64,000 bases of DNA from Agrilutibacter niabensis. Lineage in GTDB: Bacteria > Pseudomonadota > Gammaproteobacteria > Xanthomonadales > Xanthomonadaceae. Positions 1 through 8,808 of this stretch are shown here, piece after piece (position 1 is the stretch's first letter; each line of letters starts with the position of its first letter). The DNA lies in contig NZ_JBHSNJ010000002.1 of the NCBI RefSeq assembly GCF_042657165.1, positions 186,001 to 250,000 on the forward strand, given 5' to 3'. The notes beneath the pieces were generated by a model. That model ran no database searches and was not told the DNA's origin. It was given only the letters and a program-made list of their open reading frames with translations. Made by a program: the position numbers and the translations under genes.

Positions 1-1080
1 CTCGACAAGACCCTGGTGCCCAATGCCAAGGGCGACTTCCGCATCGGCCAGAAGCTGTACGACGAGAAGCTCGCCTTCGCGCTCAATTCGCCGCTCACGC
101 GCCAGGAGATCCGCACGCGCGCCGAAGCCGCGATCAAGCAGACCCGCGGCGAGATGTACGACATCGCGCGTAAGGTGCTCGCCGGCAAGCCGGGCGCGCC
201 GGCGGAAATGCCCGATGCACCGGATGACGCGCAGCAGCAGAAGGTGATCGAGGCGGCGCTCGAACTCGCGTATGCCGATCGCCCGGCGCGCGACAAGGTC
301 GTTGACCTGGCCAAGGCTTCCACTGCCGACGCGACGAAGTTCGCCCGCGAGAAGGACCTGGTCACCGTGCCGGATACGCCGGTGCAGATCATCCTGATGC
401 CCGAGTTCCAGCGCGGCGTCTCGGTGGCCTATTGCGATTCGCCGGGCCCGCTCGACAAGGGACTGGACACTTTCTACGCCGTGTCGCCGATTCCGGACGA
501 CTGGAGCAAGGAACAGGTCGATTCCTTCCTGCGTGAGTACAACACCCGCTCGATCCACGAGCTGAGCATCCACGAGGCGATGCCCGGCCACTACCTGCAG
601 ATCGCGCATGCCAACAAGCACCCTTCGACGCTGCGCGCGGTGCTCGGATCGGGTTCCTTCATCGAAGGCTGGGCCATGTACGGCGAAAAGGTCATGGCCG
701 ATGCCGGCTACATGGACAACGATCCGCTGATGCAGCTCATCCAGCGCAAGTGGGCGCTGCGCGCGATGGCCAACGCCGTGCTCGACCAGGCCATCCATGT
801 CGACGGCATGAGCCGCGACGACGCGATGAAGCTGATGACGGTCACCACGTTCCAGCAGGAGCGCGAGGCCGCCGGCAAGTGGGTGCGCGCGCAACTGACC
901 TCGGCCCAGCTGCCGACCTACTTCGTCGGCTACAGCGAGCACCTGGACCTGCGCAACGAGGTGCAGAAGCGCGAGGGCGACAAGTTCAACCTCAAGGCGT
1001 TCCACGACAAGCTGCTGTCATACGGTTCGCCGCCGGTCCGGTTCGCTAGCGAACTGATGCTGGATGAGCCCATCGAGTGA
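1..1080 (+). CDS. DUF885 family protein, C-terminal part (gene starts before the window)
   Basis: The reading frame is open from base 1 and ends in TGA at 1080, so only about the last 359 residues are present; DUF885 proteins are usually near 600 residues. The segment HELSIHEAMPGHYLQ (bases about 556-600) is the hallmark HExxPGH motif, which resembles a zinc-metallopeptidase-type helix. Family members are often secreted or lipoproteins in Xanthomonadaceae, but the N-terminus is outside the window so localisation cannot be judged. Substrate is unknown. A GTG at 16 is in frame, but the frame continues upstream and homologous length argues against it being the start. Confidence 0.85.
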   Translation, partial: LDKTLVPNAKGDFRIGQKLYDEKLAFALNSPLTRQEIRTRAEAAIKQTRGEMYDIARKVLAGKPGAPAEMPDAPDDAQQQKVIEAALELAYADRPARDKVVDLAKASTADATKFAREKDLVTVPDTPVQIILMPEFQRGVSVAYCDSPGPLDKGLDTFYAVSPIPDDWSKEQVDSFLREYNTRSIHELSIHEAMPGHYLQIAHANKHPSTLRAVLGSGSFIEGWAMYGEKVMADAGYMDNDPLMQLIQRKWALRAMANAVLDQAIHVDGMSRDDAMKLMTVTTFQQEREAAGKWVRAQLTSAQLPTYFVGYSEHLDLRNEVQKREGDKFNLKAFHDKLLSYGSPPVRFASELMLDEPIE

Positions 1081-1150
1081 TCCACAGGCCGCGCCCGTCC
1101 CCGGGCGCGCGTGGTCCTTTGGGTTACCCAGGCGCCGTGCAGGGGCAGGC

Positions 1151-1178
1151 GCAACCTTCCCCTTTCGGGGAGGGTTGC
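1151..1178 (+). terminator. Hairpin after the DUF885 gene, possible terminator
   Basis: A 12-bp stem (GCAACCTTCCCC pairing with GGGGAGGGTTGC, one G-U type mismatch) with a TTTC loop lies 70 bases after the DUF885 stop and about 80 before the DUF72 start. There is no T-run, so it may act as a Rho-dependent or RNA-stabilising hairpin. Nothing else is recognisable in the gap 1081-1260. Confidence 0.4.
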
Positions 1179-1260
1179 CCGGAAGCCGCGCACTTCGCCG
1201 TTGTCGTGGTAGAGCATCCGGCGGTTACGATCCGCGGGCCCATCCAAACCGAGCGCCCGC

Positions 1261-2109
1261 ATGAGCCGCAGTCCCGCCCTCATCGATGACTGGTCCGGCG
1301 CCTCGGTGCCGGCCATCGACGGCATCCGGGTCGGCATCGGTGGCTGGAACTTCGTGCCCTGGCGCAACAATTTCTATCCGGCCGGCCTGGTCCAGCGCCG
1401 CGAGCTCGAATACGCCAGCCGCAAGCTCAGCGCAATCGAGATCAACGGCACCTACTACGGGGCGCAGCGGCCTTCGACCTACGCCAAATGGGCGGCGGAA
1501 ACGCCCGACGGCTTCGTGTTCTCGCTCAAGGCGCCGATGCGGATCATGCAATCGCGCGTGCTCGCGAAAACCGGCACGCAGGTCGACGACTTCCTGGGCG
1601 GCATCGCGTCGCTGGGGGACCGACTGGGCCCGGTGGTCTGGCAATTCGACATCGGCAGGAAGCTGGAACGCGAGGACTTCACCGCCTTCCTCGACCTGCT
1701 GCCCGCGGAGATCGACGGCCGCCGCCTTCGCCACGTGCTGGACGTGCGCGATTCGTCATTCGTCGATGCGCGCTTCGTCACCCTCATGCGTGAACGCGGG
1801 CTCGGCACGGTGTTCACCGATTCGCGCGACTACCCCTCGTTCGCTGACCTCACCACCGATTTCGTGTACGCGCGCCTGATGCGCTCGCGCAGCGAGATCG
1901 AGTCCGGCTACACCACAGAGGAACTGGGCCACTGGGCCGACCGGGCGCGGTCGTGGGCGCACGGGCGGCATCCGGAAGACCTGCCCTACATCGCCGTCAA
2001 CGGTACGCCGGCGGCGGAGCAGCGGGATGTCTACGTGTTCTTCATCAGCGCGGCCAAGGAGCGCAACCCGGCGGCAGCGATGGCGCTGATCGAGGAACTG
2101 AAGCGATAA
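1261..2109 (+). CDS. DUF72 domain-containing protein
   Basis: A 282-residue protein matching the DUF72 (YecE-like) family in length and pattern: an early GIGGWNFVPW segment (about residues 24-33), a central region with LGPVVWQFD, and a C-terminal block ending FFISAAKERN that precedes the last helix. DUF72 proteins adopt a TIM-barrel-like fold of unknown biochemical function. No signal peptide is visible, so it is probably cytoplasmic. The ATG at 1261 is used because the conserved domain starts about 20 residues later. It converges with the monooxygenase-like gene, 22 bases apart. Function is not assigned. Confidence 0.85.
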   Translation: MSRSPALIDDWSGASVPAIDGIRVGIGGWNFVPWRNNFYPAGLVQRRELEYASRKLSAIEINGTYYGAQRPSTYAKWAAETPDGFVFSLKAPMRIMQSRVLAKTGTQVDDFLGGIASLGDRLGPVVWQFDIGRKLEREDFTAFLDLLPAEIDGRRLRHVLDVRDSSFVDARFVTLMRERGLGTVFTDSRDYPSFADLTTDFVYARLMRSRSEIESGYTTEELGHWADRARSWAHGRHPEDLPYIAVNGTPAAEQRDVYVFFISAAKERNPAAAMALIEELKR

Positions 2110-2131
2110 CTCGACGGTCGCCGGCGAGGCT

Positions 2132-2437
2132 TCACCCCGCCGAGCGCACCACGTAGTGCACCACCGTCGGCTCGAACTCGAGCAGGAAGCCCTCGTCCTC
2201 CGGGTAGTACTTCGCCTTGAGCAGCTCATTGCCCGCGAAGGCGCGGATCGCCTCTTCGTCTTCCCAGTAGCTCAGGGTGAGGAAGTGCGCGATGTCGCCT
2301 TCGTCGCGCCGCAGGACCTGCGCGCCGAGGTTGCCTGGCGTGCCGCGGTAGTCGGGCATTGCGCGGTCACTCAGGAAGCTTGCATAGGCATCGGCGCGAT
2401 CGAGCCGGGTGGTGCCGTGCCAGAGTCGAGCGATCAT
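2132..2437 (-). CDS. Small dimeric alpha/beta barrel protein, antibiotic biosynthesis monooxygenase (ABM)-like
   Basis: A 101-residue protein beginning MIARLWHGTT. The pattern of an N-terminal strand, a helix around DAYASFLSDR, a strand with FLTLSYWEDEEAIRAF and a C-terminal strand ending TVVHYVV is typical of stand-alone ABM-fold proteins (ferredoxin-like dimeric barrels). Some are heme-degrading or quinone-oxidising enzymes and many are uncharacterised. The start at 2437 is chosen over the upstream ATG at 2485 because the fold begins here and an AGGG element lies just upstream. Downstream of the DMT transporter on the same strand, 73 bases away, so possibly co-transcribed. No catalytic residue can be named. 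Confidence 0.7.
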   Translation of the reverse strand: MIARLWHGTTRLDRADAYASFLSDRAMPDYRGTPGNLGAQVLRRDEGDIAHFLTLSYWEDEEAIRAFAGNELLKAKYYPEDEGFLLEFEPTVVHYVVRSAG

Positions 2438-2510
2438 CGGAAGGCCCTCATCGAATCCTGACCTCGTCGAATCCTGCAGAAGCATGCTCCTGCAGGCGAG
2501 TCCGGCGCGA

Positions 2511-3410
2511 TCAGCGCGACGGTTGCTGGCTCATGGCAACGCTGCCGAGGATGAGCGCGGCCGAGATTGCCATCGTCCAGGTTAAGGATTCGCCAAGCAG
2601 CAGCCACGCCCACGCCACGCCGAACACCGGGATCAGGTAGGTCACCGTGGACGCGCGGCTCGCGCCGATGCGCGCGATCAGCCGGTAGTACATGACGAAG
2701 GCGATGCCGGTGCAGACCACGCCGAGCATGCCTGCCGACAGCCACGACTTCAGCGGGATCGCATGCTCCGGCCAGCTCGCAACCGCGAACGGCAGCACCA
2801 GCAGCGTCGAGGCCCCAAGGGTCGCCGAAGCCACTGCCGCCGGCGGCAGGCCGGTGAGGTGGCGGCGCACCAGGTTGATGCCGACGCCGTACAGGAACGC
2901 CGCCGCGCTGCCGGCCAACACCGCCGAACCGATGCTTGCACCGGCGATCTTGCCGCTGGCCAGCACCACTACACCGGCGAAACCGGTGAACAGCGCGATC
3001 GCGCGCCTGGTCCCGATCTTCTCGCCGAAGAACAGGAAGCCCACCAGCGCGGTGAACAGCACGGTCATCGCGTTGGCGATCGCGCCCACGCCGGCAGGCG
3101 CGCGCTGCGCCGCCCATGCGAACAGCATGAACGGCACGGCGGAATTGATCGCGCCGATCAGCGCGAGCTTGCCCCACAGCTTCGGCGATGCGAACTGCGC
3201 GCGTGCGCGCCACAGGAACGGCAGCAGTACCAGCGAGCCCAGGCCCAAGCGTACTTCGACCAATGGCATCGGGCCGAAGTCGTTGGCGGACACGCGCATG
3301 AACAGGAACGAGGCGCCCCAGATGGCGCCAAGCAGCCCGAGTTCCAGCGGCGTGATCCAGGCGCGCTCGGCGGCCGCCGGCAAGGGCGGATTGGTGGCGA
3401 TGGTGTTCAT
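2511..3410 (-). CDS. DMT-superfamily (EamA) inner-membrane transporter
   Basis: A 299-residue hydrophobic protein with about ten predicted membrane helices arranged as two EamA repeats (for example GLLGAIWGASFLFMRVSAND near residue 30 and a second unit from about residue 160). Length and repeat layout match drug/metabolite exporters such as the RhaT/YdcZ group. Substrate cannot be told from sequence. It lies between the cupin gene (36 bases upstream on the same strand) and the ABM-like gene; the three probably form one minus-strand unit divergent from the LysR regulator at 4002, which may control them. Confidence 0.85.
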   Translation of the reverse strand: MNTIATNPPLPAAAERAWITPLELGLLGAIWGASFLFMRVSANDFGPMPLVEVRLGLGSLVLLPFLWRARAQFASPKLWGKLALIGAINSAVPFMLFAWAAQRAPAGVGAIANAMTVLFTALVGFLFFGEKIGTRRAIALFTGFAGVVVLASGKIAGASIGSAVLAGSAAAFLYGVGINLVRRHLTGLPPAAVASATLGASTLLVLPFAVASWPEHAIPLKSWLSAGMLGVVCTGIAFVMYYRLIARIGASRASTVTYLIPVFGVAWAWLLLGESLTWTMAISAALILGSVAMSQQPSR

Positions 3411-3446
3411 GTCGGTTCCCGGATCGATTCGTAGGCGGCCAGGGAC

Positions 3447-3842
3447 TCAGCCCTGGCTGTAGTTGAAGCGGTGCGCGCGATTGCCGGCTTCGCGGGCGGC
3501 ATTCATCGCCGCGGGATCGAGGTTGAACCCGATCAGGCGCACGCCGGTCTCCGTTCTCGGACGATGGCTGGTACCCGGCAGGAAGCGCACGTAGGTCCCG
3601 GCGCCATAGCGCGCGTGGCCTTCGATCACCTCGCCTGCGATCACGTAGTAGTGCTCGCCGGTATCGTGGTCGTCGACGTAGGGCCAGGTCGCGCCCGGCT
3701 CCATGTCGACCACCCACACGCGCACGCTGCCGTCGGAAGACAGGTCGCGGCGCGTGCAGCCGGCGCCGACGCGCACGGCCGGCACGTCGTCGACCAGCGA
3801 CGCCTGCACGGTGGAAACCGAAATCGCATCCAGTCGGCCCAT
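3447..3842 (-). CDS. Cupin domain protein
   Basis: A 131-residue single-domain cupin. The first cupin motif is visible as GEHYYVIAGEV with preceding DDHDTGEH, and the second as GTYVRFLPGTSHRP, including plausible metal-binding His and Glu residues. It resembles the ChrR-type cupins that bind a metal in the cytoplasm; the reaction or ligand is unknown. The ATG at 3842 is preferred over one at 3857 because GGAAG lies nine bases upstream of it. First gene of the minus-strand unit with the DMT transporter, and divergent from the LysR gene 159 bases away. Confidence 0.75.
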   Translation of the reverse strand: MGRLDAISVSTVQASLVDDVPAVRVGAGCTRRDLSSDGSVRVWVVDMEPGATWPYVDDHDTGEHYYVIAGEVIEGHARYGAGTYVRFLPGTSHRPRTETGVRLIGFNLDPAAMNAAREAGNRAHRFNYSQG

Positions 3843-4001
3843 TGGGATTGCTTCCATTGATTGGGCGCCGTGCGCCCCGGGGGGAGGGAGCACGACGTGT
3901 CGTCATAGGCACGCTGCCGGCTCCACTCAATTGTCGGCACACGGGCAGGCGGCACAAGCGCATACTTTCGCCGGTAGACACAAACCAGATTTGAGGCTCG
4001 A

Positions 4002-4889
4002 ATGGCGCTTCGTGCAGACCTGCTCCCAGCCCTGGCGGCGTTCGAATCCGCCGCGCGCCACCAGAACTTCGCCCACGCCGCGGAGGAACTGCACCTCACC
4101 GCGAGCGCGGTCAGCCACCACGTCCGCAAGCTGGAATCGCGCCTCGGCGTGACCCTGTTCCAGCGCCACGCGCGCGGCGTGTCGCTCACCGCAGAAGGCC
4201 GCCAGCTGGCCGATGCCGCCGGCAGCGCGATGGCCGACATGGAGAGCGTGGTGCGCAGCCTGCGCATCGCGCGCACCGAGCACGATCGCGTGCATATCAC
4301 CACGCTGCACTCGCTGACCTACACCTGGCTGCAACCGCGCCTGCCGCAGTTCGCCGCGCTCCACCCGCAGGTGCGGCTCACCGTCGACACCGAAGTGGCG
4401 CTGACACGCTTCGATGAAGGCGGACCCGACCTCGGCATCCGCCACGGTCCCGGGCACTGGCCGGGGCTCACTTCGCACCACCTGATGGACGACCACCTGT
4501 TTCCAGTGGCGTCGCCCACGCTGCCGGGCGTGGAGGACGTGCACGACGCGGCCGGCATCATGCGCCTGCCGCTGGTGACCGACCTCGCGCGGCAGGGCTG
4601 GCACGACTGGCTGCGGGCGGCGGACGTGCACGGCGCCGCGGTCGAGGAGCGCTACCGCTTCAGCGACAGCACCGCCGCGCTCAACGCCGCCGTCCACGGG
4701 CTGGGGGCGGCACTGGCGCGCGACAAGATCGTCGCACCGTATCTCGCCGCAGGACGCCTGATCCGCCTGCCGGGACCGGCATTGAAGGCACGCTGGGGCT
4801 ACTACATCGTCTATCCCGCGCACAAACGGCTGAAGCCCGCCGCGCGCAGCTTCGTCGACTGGTTGCTGGGATTGCCGCGCGAACCCTAG
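4002..4889 (+). CDS. LysR-family transcriptional regulator (GcvA-like)
   Basis: A 295-residue LysR regulator. The N-terminal winged helix-turn-helix occupies about residues 5-62 (AAFESAARHQNFAHAAEEL, then SAVSHHVRKLE), followed by the linker helix and an effector domain ending YPAHKRLKPAARSFVDWLL. The GcvA-like subgroup is suggested by the segment RLTVDTEVALTRFDEGGPDLGIRHGPG. It is divergent from the cupin/DMT/ABM unit, the usual arrangement for a LysR regulator and its target. The 159-base gap contains a short palindrome ACGACGTGTCGT at 3892-3903, too short to call an operator. The gene converges with the TfoX-like gene. Confidence 0.9.
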   Translation: MALRADLLPALAAFESAARHQNFAHAAEELHLTASAVSHHVRKLESRLGVTLFQRHARGVSLTAEGRQLADAAGSAMADMESVVRSLRIARTEHDRVHITTLHSLTYTWLQPRLPQFAALHPQVRLTVDTEVALTRFDEGGPDLGIRHGPGHWPGLTSHHLMDDHLFPVASPTLPGVEDVHDAAGIMRLPLVTDLARQGWHDWLRAADVHGAAVEERYRFSDSTAALNAAVHGLGAALARDKIVAPYLAAGRLIRLPGPALKARWGYYIVYPAHKRLKPAARSFVDWLLGLPREP

Positions 4890-4914
4890 CGCCCCATCCG
4901 CTGATCTGGTCGCG

Positions 4915-5268
4915 TTACCTGCTTCGCTTCCCGCGCGGCTTCGGTGGCGGCTTGCGTCGCGCCGCCTCGATGGCCAGTCGTGCCCATGGGCGCATGGCCT
5001 GTGGCGAATCCATCGCTTCTTCCGGGAACGACCAATAGCTCAACGGCAGCGGCTTGCCACGCATGTCGTAGACGTAGGGCGCGCTGCCCGCTGCCTCGAA
5101 GCGGGGGCGCGTCTGCTCGTCCACCTTCAGGTAGAGCGCGTCCTCGATGATGATCCCGATGATCATGCCGTCGAAGTACAGGCCGTGCCCGCCGAACATC
5201 GCGCGCGCCGAAATCGGGCCCAGCGGTTCGAACAGGTCGCGCAGGTGCTCGATCAGTCCGTTGCTCAT
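4915..5268 (-). CDS. TfoX/Sxy N-terminal domain protein
   Basis: A 117-residue protein carrying the TfoX-N domain: ARAMFGGHGLYFDGMIIGII followed by ALYLKVDEQTRPRFE and a SYWSFPEE segment are the family landmarks. The C-terminus is basic and proline-rich. Sxy in Enterobacteria activates CRP-S competence promoters, but single-domain TfoX-N proteins of this size are widespread and mostly uncharacterised, so a role in competence is only possible. The start MSNGLIEHL at 5268 is chosen because the domain begins immediately after it; longer in-frame extensions have no domain support. Confidence 0.8.
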   Translation of the reverse strand: MSNGLIEHLRDLFEPLGPISARAMFGGHGLYFDGMIIGIIIEDALYLKVDEQTRPRFEAAGSAPYVYDMRGKPLPLSYWSFPEEAMDSPQAMRPWARLAIEAARRKPPPKPRGKRSR

Positions 5269-5353
5269 GTCGCAGTGGCCTGCCGAAGCAGGCGTCCAAC
5301 GGCAATGCGGGCCACCAGCGCGGCGAAACCATGGAACGGGACGGTCTTGGTGC

Positions 5354-6250
5354 TCATGGGATCCTTCGCAATGCCTCACGCAGGCCCGGCAGCAGGCGAT
5401 CGCGGGTTGGACCATCGTCCTGCTCGGCGGCGAGCAGGTAAAGGGCGGAGAGGAACGCGACCACATTGTGGCGCCTGGCCAATCCGGATTCGCTCGAGAA
5501 CGCCGCATTCCAGTCGGGAAGCGGCGCGGGCGCGGCGACCCCCTGCAGCCAGCGCTCCCATTGGCGGCTGTCGTGTGCTCCGCGCCGGGCGATGAACAGG
5601 ATCGATCGCGCCAGACGCAGCGGCTCGCCATGGATGTAGGCATGGCCGTCTGCAGGTGCGACCTGCACCGCCACCGCGTCGCGCAGGCGATCCAGCTGTG
5701 CCGCATCCAGCGCCGGATTCATCGCCAACTGGAGGACGACGTCGGACGCGTGGGCGACACCGTGCCGCCAGCCCTCGCCGTCGATGAAGCCACGGTGGTC
5801 GCGCACGCCCACCAGGTAATCGGCGGTCGCGGCGACGAGCCGCGTGCGTTCCGCGGCGCTCAACCATGGCCGCAGGCGGTCGGTACGCGCGACTTCGGAC
5901 AGTACCAGTGCCGCGAAGGGACGACGGAATCCCGCCGGATCATCCGCGGACAGCATCGGCAGCAGGCGGTCGAGCAGCGCGGCGAGCGTGGGATCCGTGA
6001 GTTGCCCGCCACGCAACCACGTGGACAGCGCCTCGTAGGCGATCCCATCACGCAACGACGGATCGGGATCGCCCAGGCAGTCCAGCAGGGCGACGGCGAG
6101 CCGCTGGCGCTCGCCCGCATCGGCAATGGCGAACTCATGGACCTTCAATTCCCGGAGCGTGGCAACATCATGACCCGCGGGCGGGCACGCAGCGCCCGCG
6201 CCGGGACACCACAGCAACAGCGTCAGCACGCACGATCCGGGCATCCGCAT
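5354..6250 (-). CDS. DUF2785 domain protein, predicted exported
   Basis: A 298-residue protein starting MRMPGSCVLTLLLW with a hydrophobic stretch ending GAGAACPP, a likely signal peptide or lipoprotein-like signal. The body is an all-helical repeat-like region with GFIDGEGWRHGVAHASD near residue 165, the characteristic DUF2785 motif. Function is unknown. The start at 6250 has GGGGA seven bases upstream; the next ATG is two codons on. Divergent from the EamA transporter at 6336. The TfoX-like gene follows on the same strand after 85 bases. Confidence 0.75.
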   Translation of the reverse strand: MRMPGSCVLTLLLWCPGAGAACPPAGHDVATLRELKVHEFAIADAGERQRLAVALLDCLGDPDPSLRDGIAYEALSTWLRGGQLTDPTLAALLDRLLPMLSADDPAGFRRPFAALVLSEVARTDRLRPWLSAAERTRLVAATADYLVGVRDHRGFIDGEGWRHGVAHASDVVLQLAMNPALDAAQLDRLRDAVAVQVAPADGHAYIHGEPLRLARSILFIARRGAHDSRQWERWLQGVAAPAPLPDWNAAFSSESGLARRHNVVAFLSALYLLAAEQDDGPTRDRLLPGLREALRRIP

Positions 6251-6335
6251 CGCGATTTCCCCAAGGCAGGCCATCACGTCGGCCACGTGACTCTGCAACA
6301 CTAGCGCATCCCCGATTGCGAATACCTGCCCTGTC

Positions 6336-7280
6336 ATGCCGATGACCGACGCCCGCAAGGCTTTCCTGCAGATCCATTTCTGCGTGGTGCTGTGGGGCTT
6401 CACCGCGATCCTGGGGAAGATGATCTCCCTGCCCGCGTTGCCGCTGGTCTGGTGGCGCCTGCTGATCGTCATCGCGGCCCTCGCCCTGGTACCGCGCGTG
6501 TGGCGCGGACTGCGGGCCATGCCGGCCAGGCTGATGCTGGCCTACGCCGGCATCGGCGCGCTGGTCGCGCTGCACTGGCTCACGTTCTACGGCGCGATCA
6601 AGCTGTCCAACGCCTCGGTAGGCGCCACCTGCATCGCGCTGGGCACCGTATTCGTCGCCATGATCGAACCCTGGCTGACCCGCACCCGGTTCTCCAAGCG
6701 CGAACTCGCGCTGGGCGTCCTCGTGCTGCCAGGCGTGGTGCTGGTGGTCGGCGGCGTGCCCCACGGCATGCGTGCGGGCATTGCGGTCGGTGCGTTGTCG
6801 GCGCTCCTCGTCGCGATCTTCGGCTCGCTCAACAAGCGCCTGGTCGAGCACGGCGACCCGCTGACCGTGACCGCGTTGGAACTGGGCGCCGGCGCGATCG
6901 TGCTCACCGCACTGGCGCCGCTGATGCCCATGTTGTTCCCCGCCTTTGCCGGCGACCTGCTGGTCGTGCCCACCACCCGCGACACCCTGCTCCTGCTCGC
7001 ACTGTCGCTGGCCTGTACCTTGCTGCCGTTCACCCTGTCGCTGGTCGCGCTGCGGCACATGAGCGCCTTCGCGCAGCAACTGGCGGTCAACCTGGAGCCG
7101 GTCTACGCCATCGTCCTGGCGATCGTGCTGCTGGGCGAACAGCGCGAGCTCACCATGCAGTTCTACATCGGGGTGGCCGTCATCCTCGCCGCCGTCTTCA
7201 TCCATCCGCTGCTGGGCAGTCCGCAGCGGCTGCAGCCCGAACTTCTCGGCACCGCCGAATCGAAAGGCGCCGCCGAATAG
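6336..7280 (+). CDS. EamA-family inner-membrane transporter
   Basis: A 314-residue protein with about ten membrane helices in two EamA repeats; the first begins FCVVLWGFTAILGKMI and the second contains SALLVAIFGSLNKRLVEHGD and ends EQRELTMQFYIGVAVILAAV. It is a different branch from the DMT protein at 2511, judging by sequence. Substrate unknown; members export metabolites or amino acids. It converges with the M20 peptidase, with a hairpin between. Confidence 0.85.
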   Translation: MPMTDARKAFLQIHFCVVLWGFTAILGKMISLPALPLVWWRLLIVIAALALVPRVWRGLRAMPARLMLAYAGIGALVALHWLTFYGAIKLSNASVGATCIALGTVFVAMIEPWLTRTRFSKRELALGVLVLPGVVLVVGGVPHGMRAGIAVGALSALLVAIFGSLNKRLVEHGDPLTVTALELGAGAIVLTALAPLMPMLFPAFAGDLLVVPTTRDTLLLLALSLACTLLPFTLSLVALRHMSAFAQQLAVNLEPVYAIVLAIVLLGEQRELTMQFYIGVAVILAAVFIHPLLGSPQRLQPELLGTAESKGAAE

Positions 7281-7308
7281 CCGCCTTCGCACGAAGACGC
7301 GAAGGCGG
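7281..7308. terminator. Hairpin between convergent genes, likely bidirectional terminator
   Basis: A perfect 10-bp stem (CCGCCTTCGC with GCGAAGGCGG, 8-base loop) starts right after the EamA stop codon and lies nine bases before the peptidase stop on the other strand. No strong T-run. Position between convergent genes supports a terminator role. Confidence 0.5.
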
Positions 7309-7317
7309 TCTCAACGA

Positions 7318-8721
7318 TCAACGGGCTTTGCGTTCGCCCGGCCCAGCCAGCGTCTTCAGCAGCACGTACCAGTGTTCGAGCCCGTCATAGAAGCCCTGCA
7401 CCGGCACGCGTTCGTCCAGGCCATGCGCGAACGCGTCCTCGTCCTTGATGAACATCGCGCCGACGCCATAGGTTGGAATACCCGCCGCCCGCAGGTACAG
7501 GCCGTCGGTCGCGCCCGATTCCTGGGTCGGCACCAGCGGCACACCCGGATGGCGCGCATGCACCGCCTTCGTCACCGCGGCCATCACGTCGGGACGCAGG
7601 GGCGAGGCATCGCTGGCAGTCGGCTTGCCAATGGTGGCGACCTGCGCCCCGTCGCCAACGACGTCCTGCAAGGTCTGCCGCACCGCATCGACCGCAACGC
7701 CGGGGAAGATGCGGCAGTTGACGGTAACCGTCGCCGATTGCGGCAGCGCGTTGTCCGCATGGCCGCCGCGCAGCAACGTGGGCACGCAGGTGGTCCGCGT
7801 CTTGCCGACTTCGGAAGGCGTGTCCGCCAGGAACTCCACCGCCGCCTCGTCCTTGGCATTTGCGGCGAAGTCGCGCATCGCGTCGCCGAGCTTGCCCGGC
7901 GTCACCTTGCCCGAAGCGGCGAAGTACGCCAGCGTGGTGTCGTTCCACATCGTCGGGAAGCGGTAGGCCTGCAGGCGCTTGAGCGCATCGGCCAGTTCGT
8001 AGATGGCATTGTCGCGGCGCGGTAGCGAGCTGTGCCCGCCGGGATTGCGCACCGTCACCTCGAAGCTCGCGTAGGTCTTCTCCGCGGTCTGCAGGCTGTA
8101 CACCAGCGGCCGCCCCTTCGCATCCAGGTTGCCCCCGCCGCCATCGCTGTTGAGGGCGAACTCGGCGTCGATCAGGTCGCGGTGGTTGTTCACCAGGTCC
8201 TGCACCGTGGCCATCTCGGTTTCCTCGTCGCCGCTGAAGAGGATCACCAGGTCGCGCGTGGGCACGAAGCCTTCCTGCTTCAGGCGCAGGAACGTCGACG
8301 TGAGCGTGGCCACGCCATCCTTCACGTCGTAGGTGCCGCGGCCGTAGAAGTAGCCGTTCTCCTCGATCAGGGTGAAGGGATCGCGCTGCCAGTCTTCCGG
8401 CTTCGCGGTGACCACGTCCATGTGCGCCATGACCAGGATCGGCTTGCCGCCAGTGCCATCGCCGCGATAGCGCACAACCAGCGAGGCGGTTTCGCCGACC
8501 GGTAGGATGTGGATGTCGGATTCGGAAAAACCCGCTGCACGGAACTGCTGCGCGAGATACCCGGCCATTGCCGGCACCTGGCCGAACCCGGCCGAAGTCT
8601 TGTAGGAAATCAGCTTGCTGAATATTTCGCGTGCGCGCGCTTCATGCGCGTCGGGCGCCGCTGCGCCGCACGGTGCGGCGATTGCCAGCGCGAGCAGCGC
8701 GGCAAGAAAGGATCTGCGCAT
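7318..8721 (-). CDS. Secreted M20-family metallopeptidase (M20/M25/M40)
   Basis: A 467-residue enzyme with a clear signal peptide (about residues 1-20, ending PCGAAAP). Metal and catalytic motifs of the M20 family are present: AHMDVV (His100, Asp102), GRGTYDVKDG (bridging Asp132 or Asp135 region), the catalytic acid in SGDEETE (Glu166/167), SDGGGG and a C-terminal AHGLDE histidine. A dimerisation domain with VRNPGGHSSLP lies in the middle. It should be a periplasmic zinc exo- or dipeptidase; the exact substrate is uncertain. It lies downstream of the TonB receptor on the same strand but a terminator separates them. Confidence 0.9.
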   Translation of the reverse strand: MRRSFLAALLALAIAAPCGAAAPDAHEARAREIFSKLISYKTSAGFGQVPAMAGYLAQQFRAAGFSESDIHILPVGETASLVVRYRGDGTGGKPILVMAHMDVVTAKPEDWQRDPFTLIEENGYFYGRGTYDVKDGVATLTSTFLRLKQEGFVPTRDLVILFSGDEETEMATVQDLVNNHRDLIDAEFALNSDGGGGNLDAKGRPLVYSLQTAEKTYASFEVTVRNPGGHSSLPRRDNAIYELADALKRLQAYRFPTMWNDTTLAYFAASGKVTPGKLGDAMRDFAANAKDEAAVEFLADTPSEVGKTRTTCVPTLLRGGHADNALPQSATVTVNCRIFPGVAVDAVRQTLQDVVGDGAQVATIGKPTASDASPLRPDVMAAVTKAVHARHPGVPLVPTQESGATDGLYLRAAGIPTYGVGAMFIKDEDAFAHGLDERVPVQGFYDGLEHWYVLLKTLAGPGERKAR

Positions 8722-8763
8722 TGGGGGACTCCGTCTGATGCATCCGGCAGTGCCGCCGGAGCG

Positions 8764-8798
8764 AAAAAAGCCGGCGATGGCGCGAAGCCATCGCCGGC
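8764..8798 (-). terminator. Rho-independent terminator of the TonB receptor gene
   Basis: On the minus strand a perfect 12-bp GC-rich stem (GCCGGCGATGGC and its complement, 5-base loop) is followed by six T residues. It begins 11 bases after the receptor stop codon, so it ends that transcript and separates it from the downstream M20 peptidase. Confidence 0.85.
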
Positions 8799-8808
8799 GA
8801 CTACCGTC

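Noticed and set aside
3892..3903. Palindrome ACGACGTGTCGT in the cupin/LysR gap as a LysR operator
   Set aside because: Too short and not of the T-N11-A form; could be chance in GC-rich DNA.
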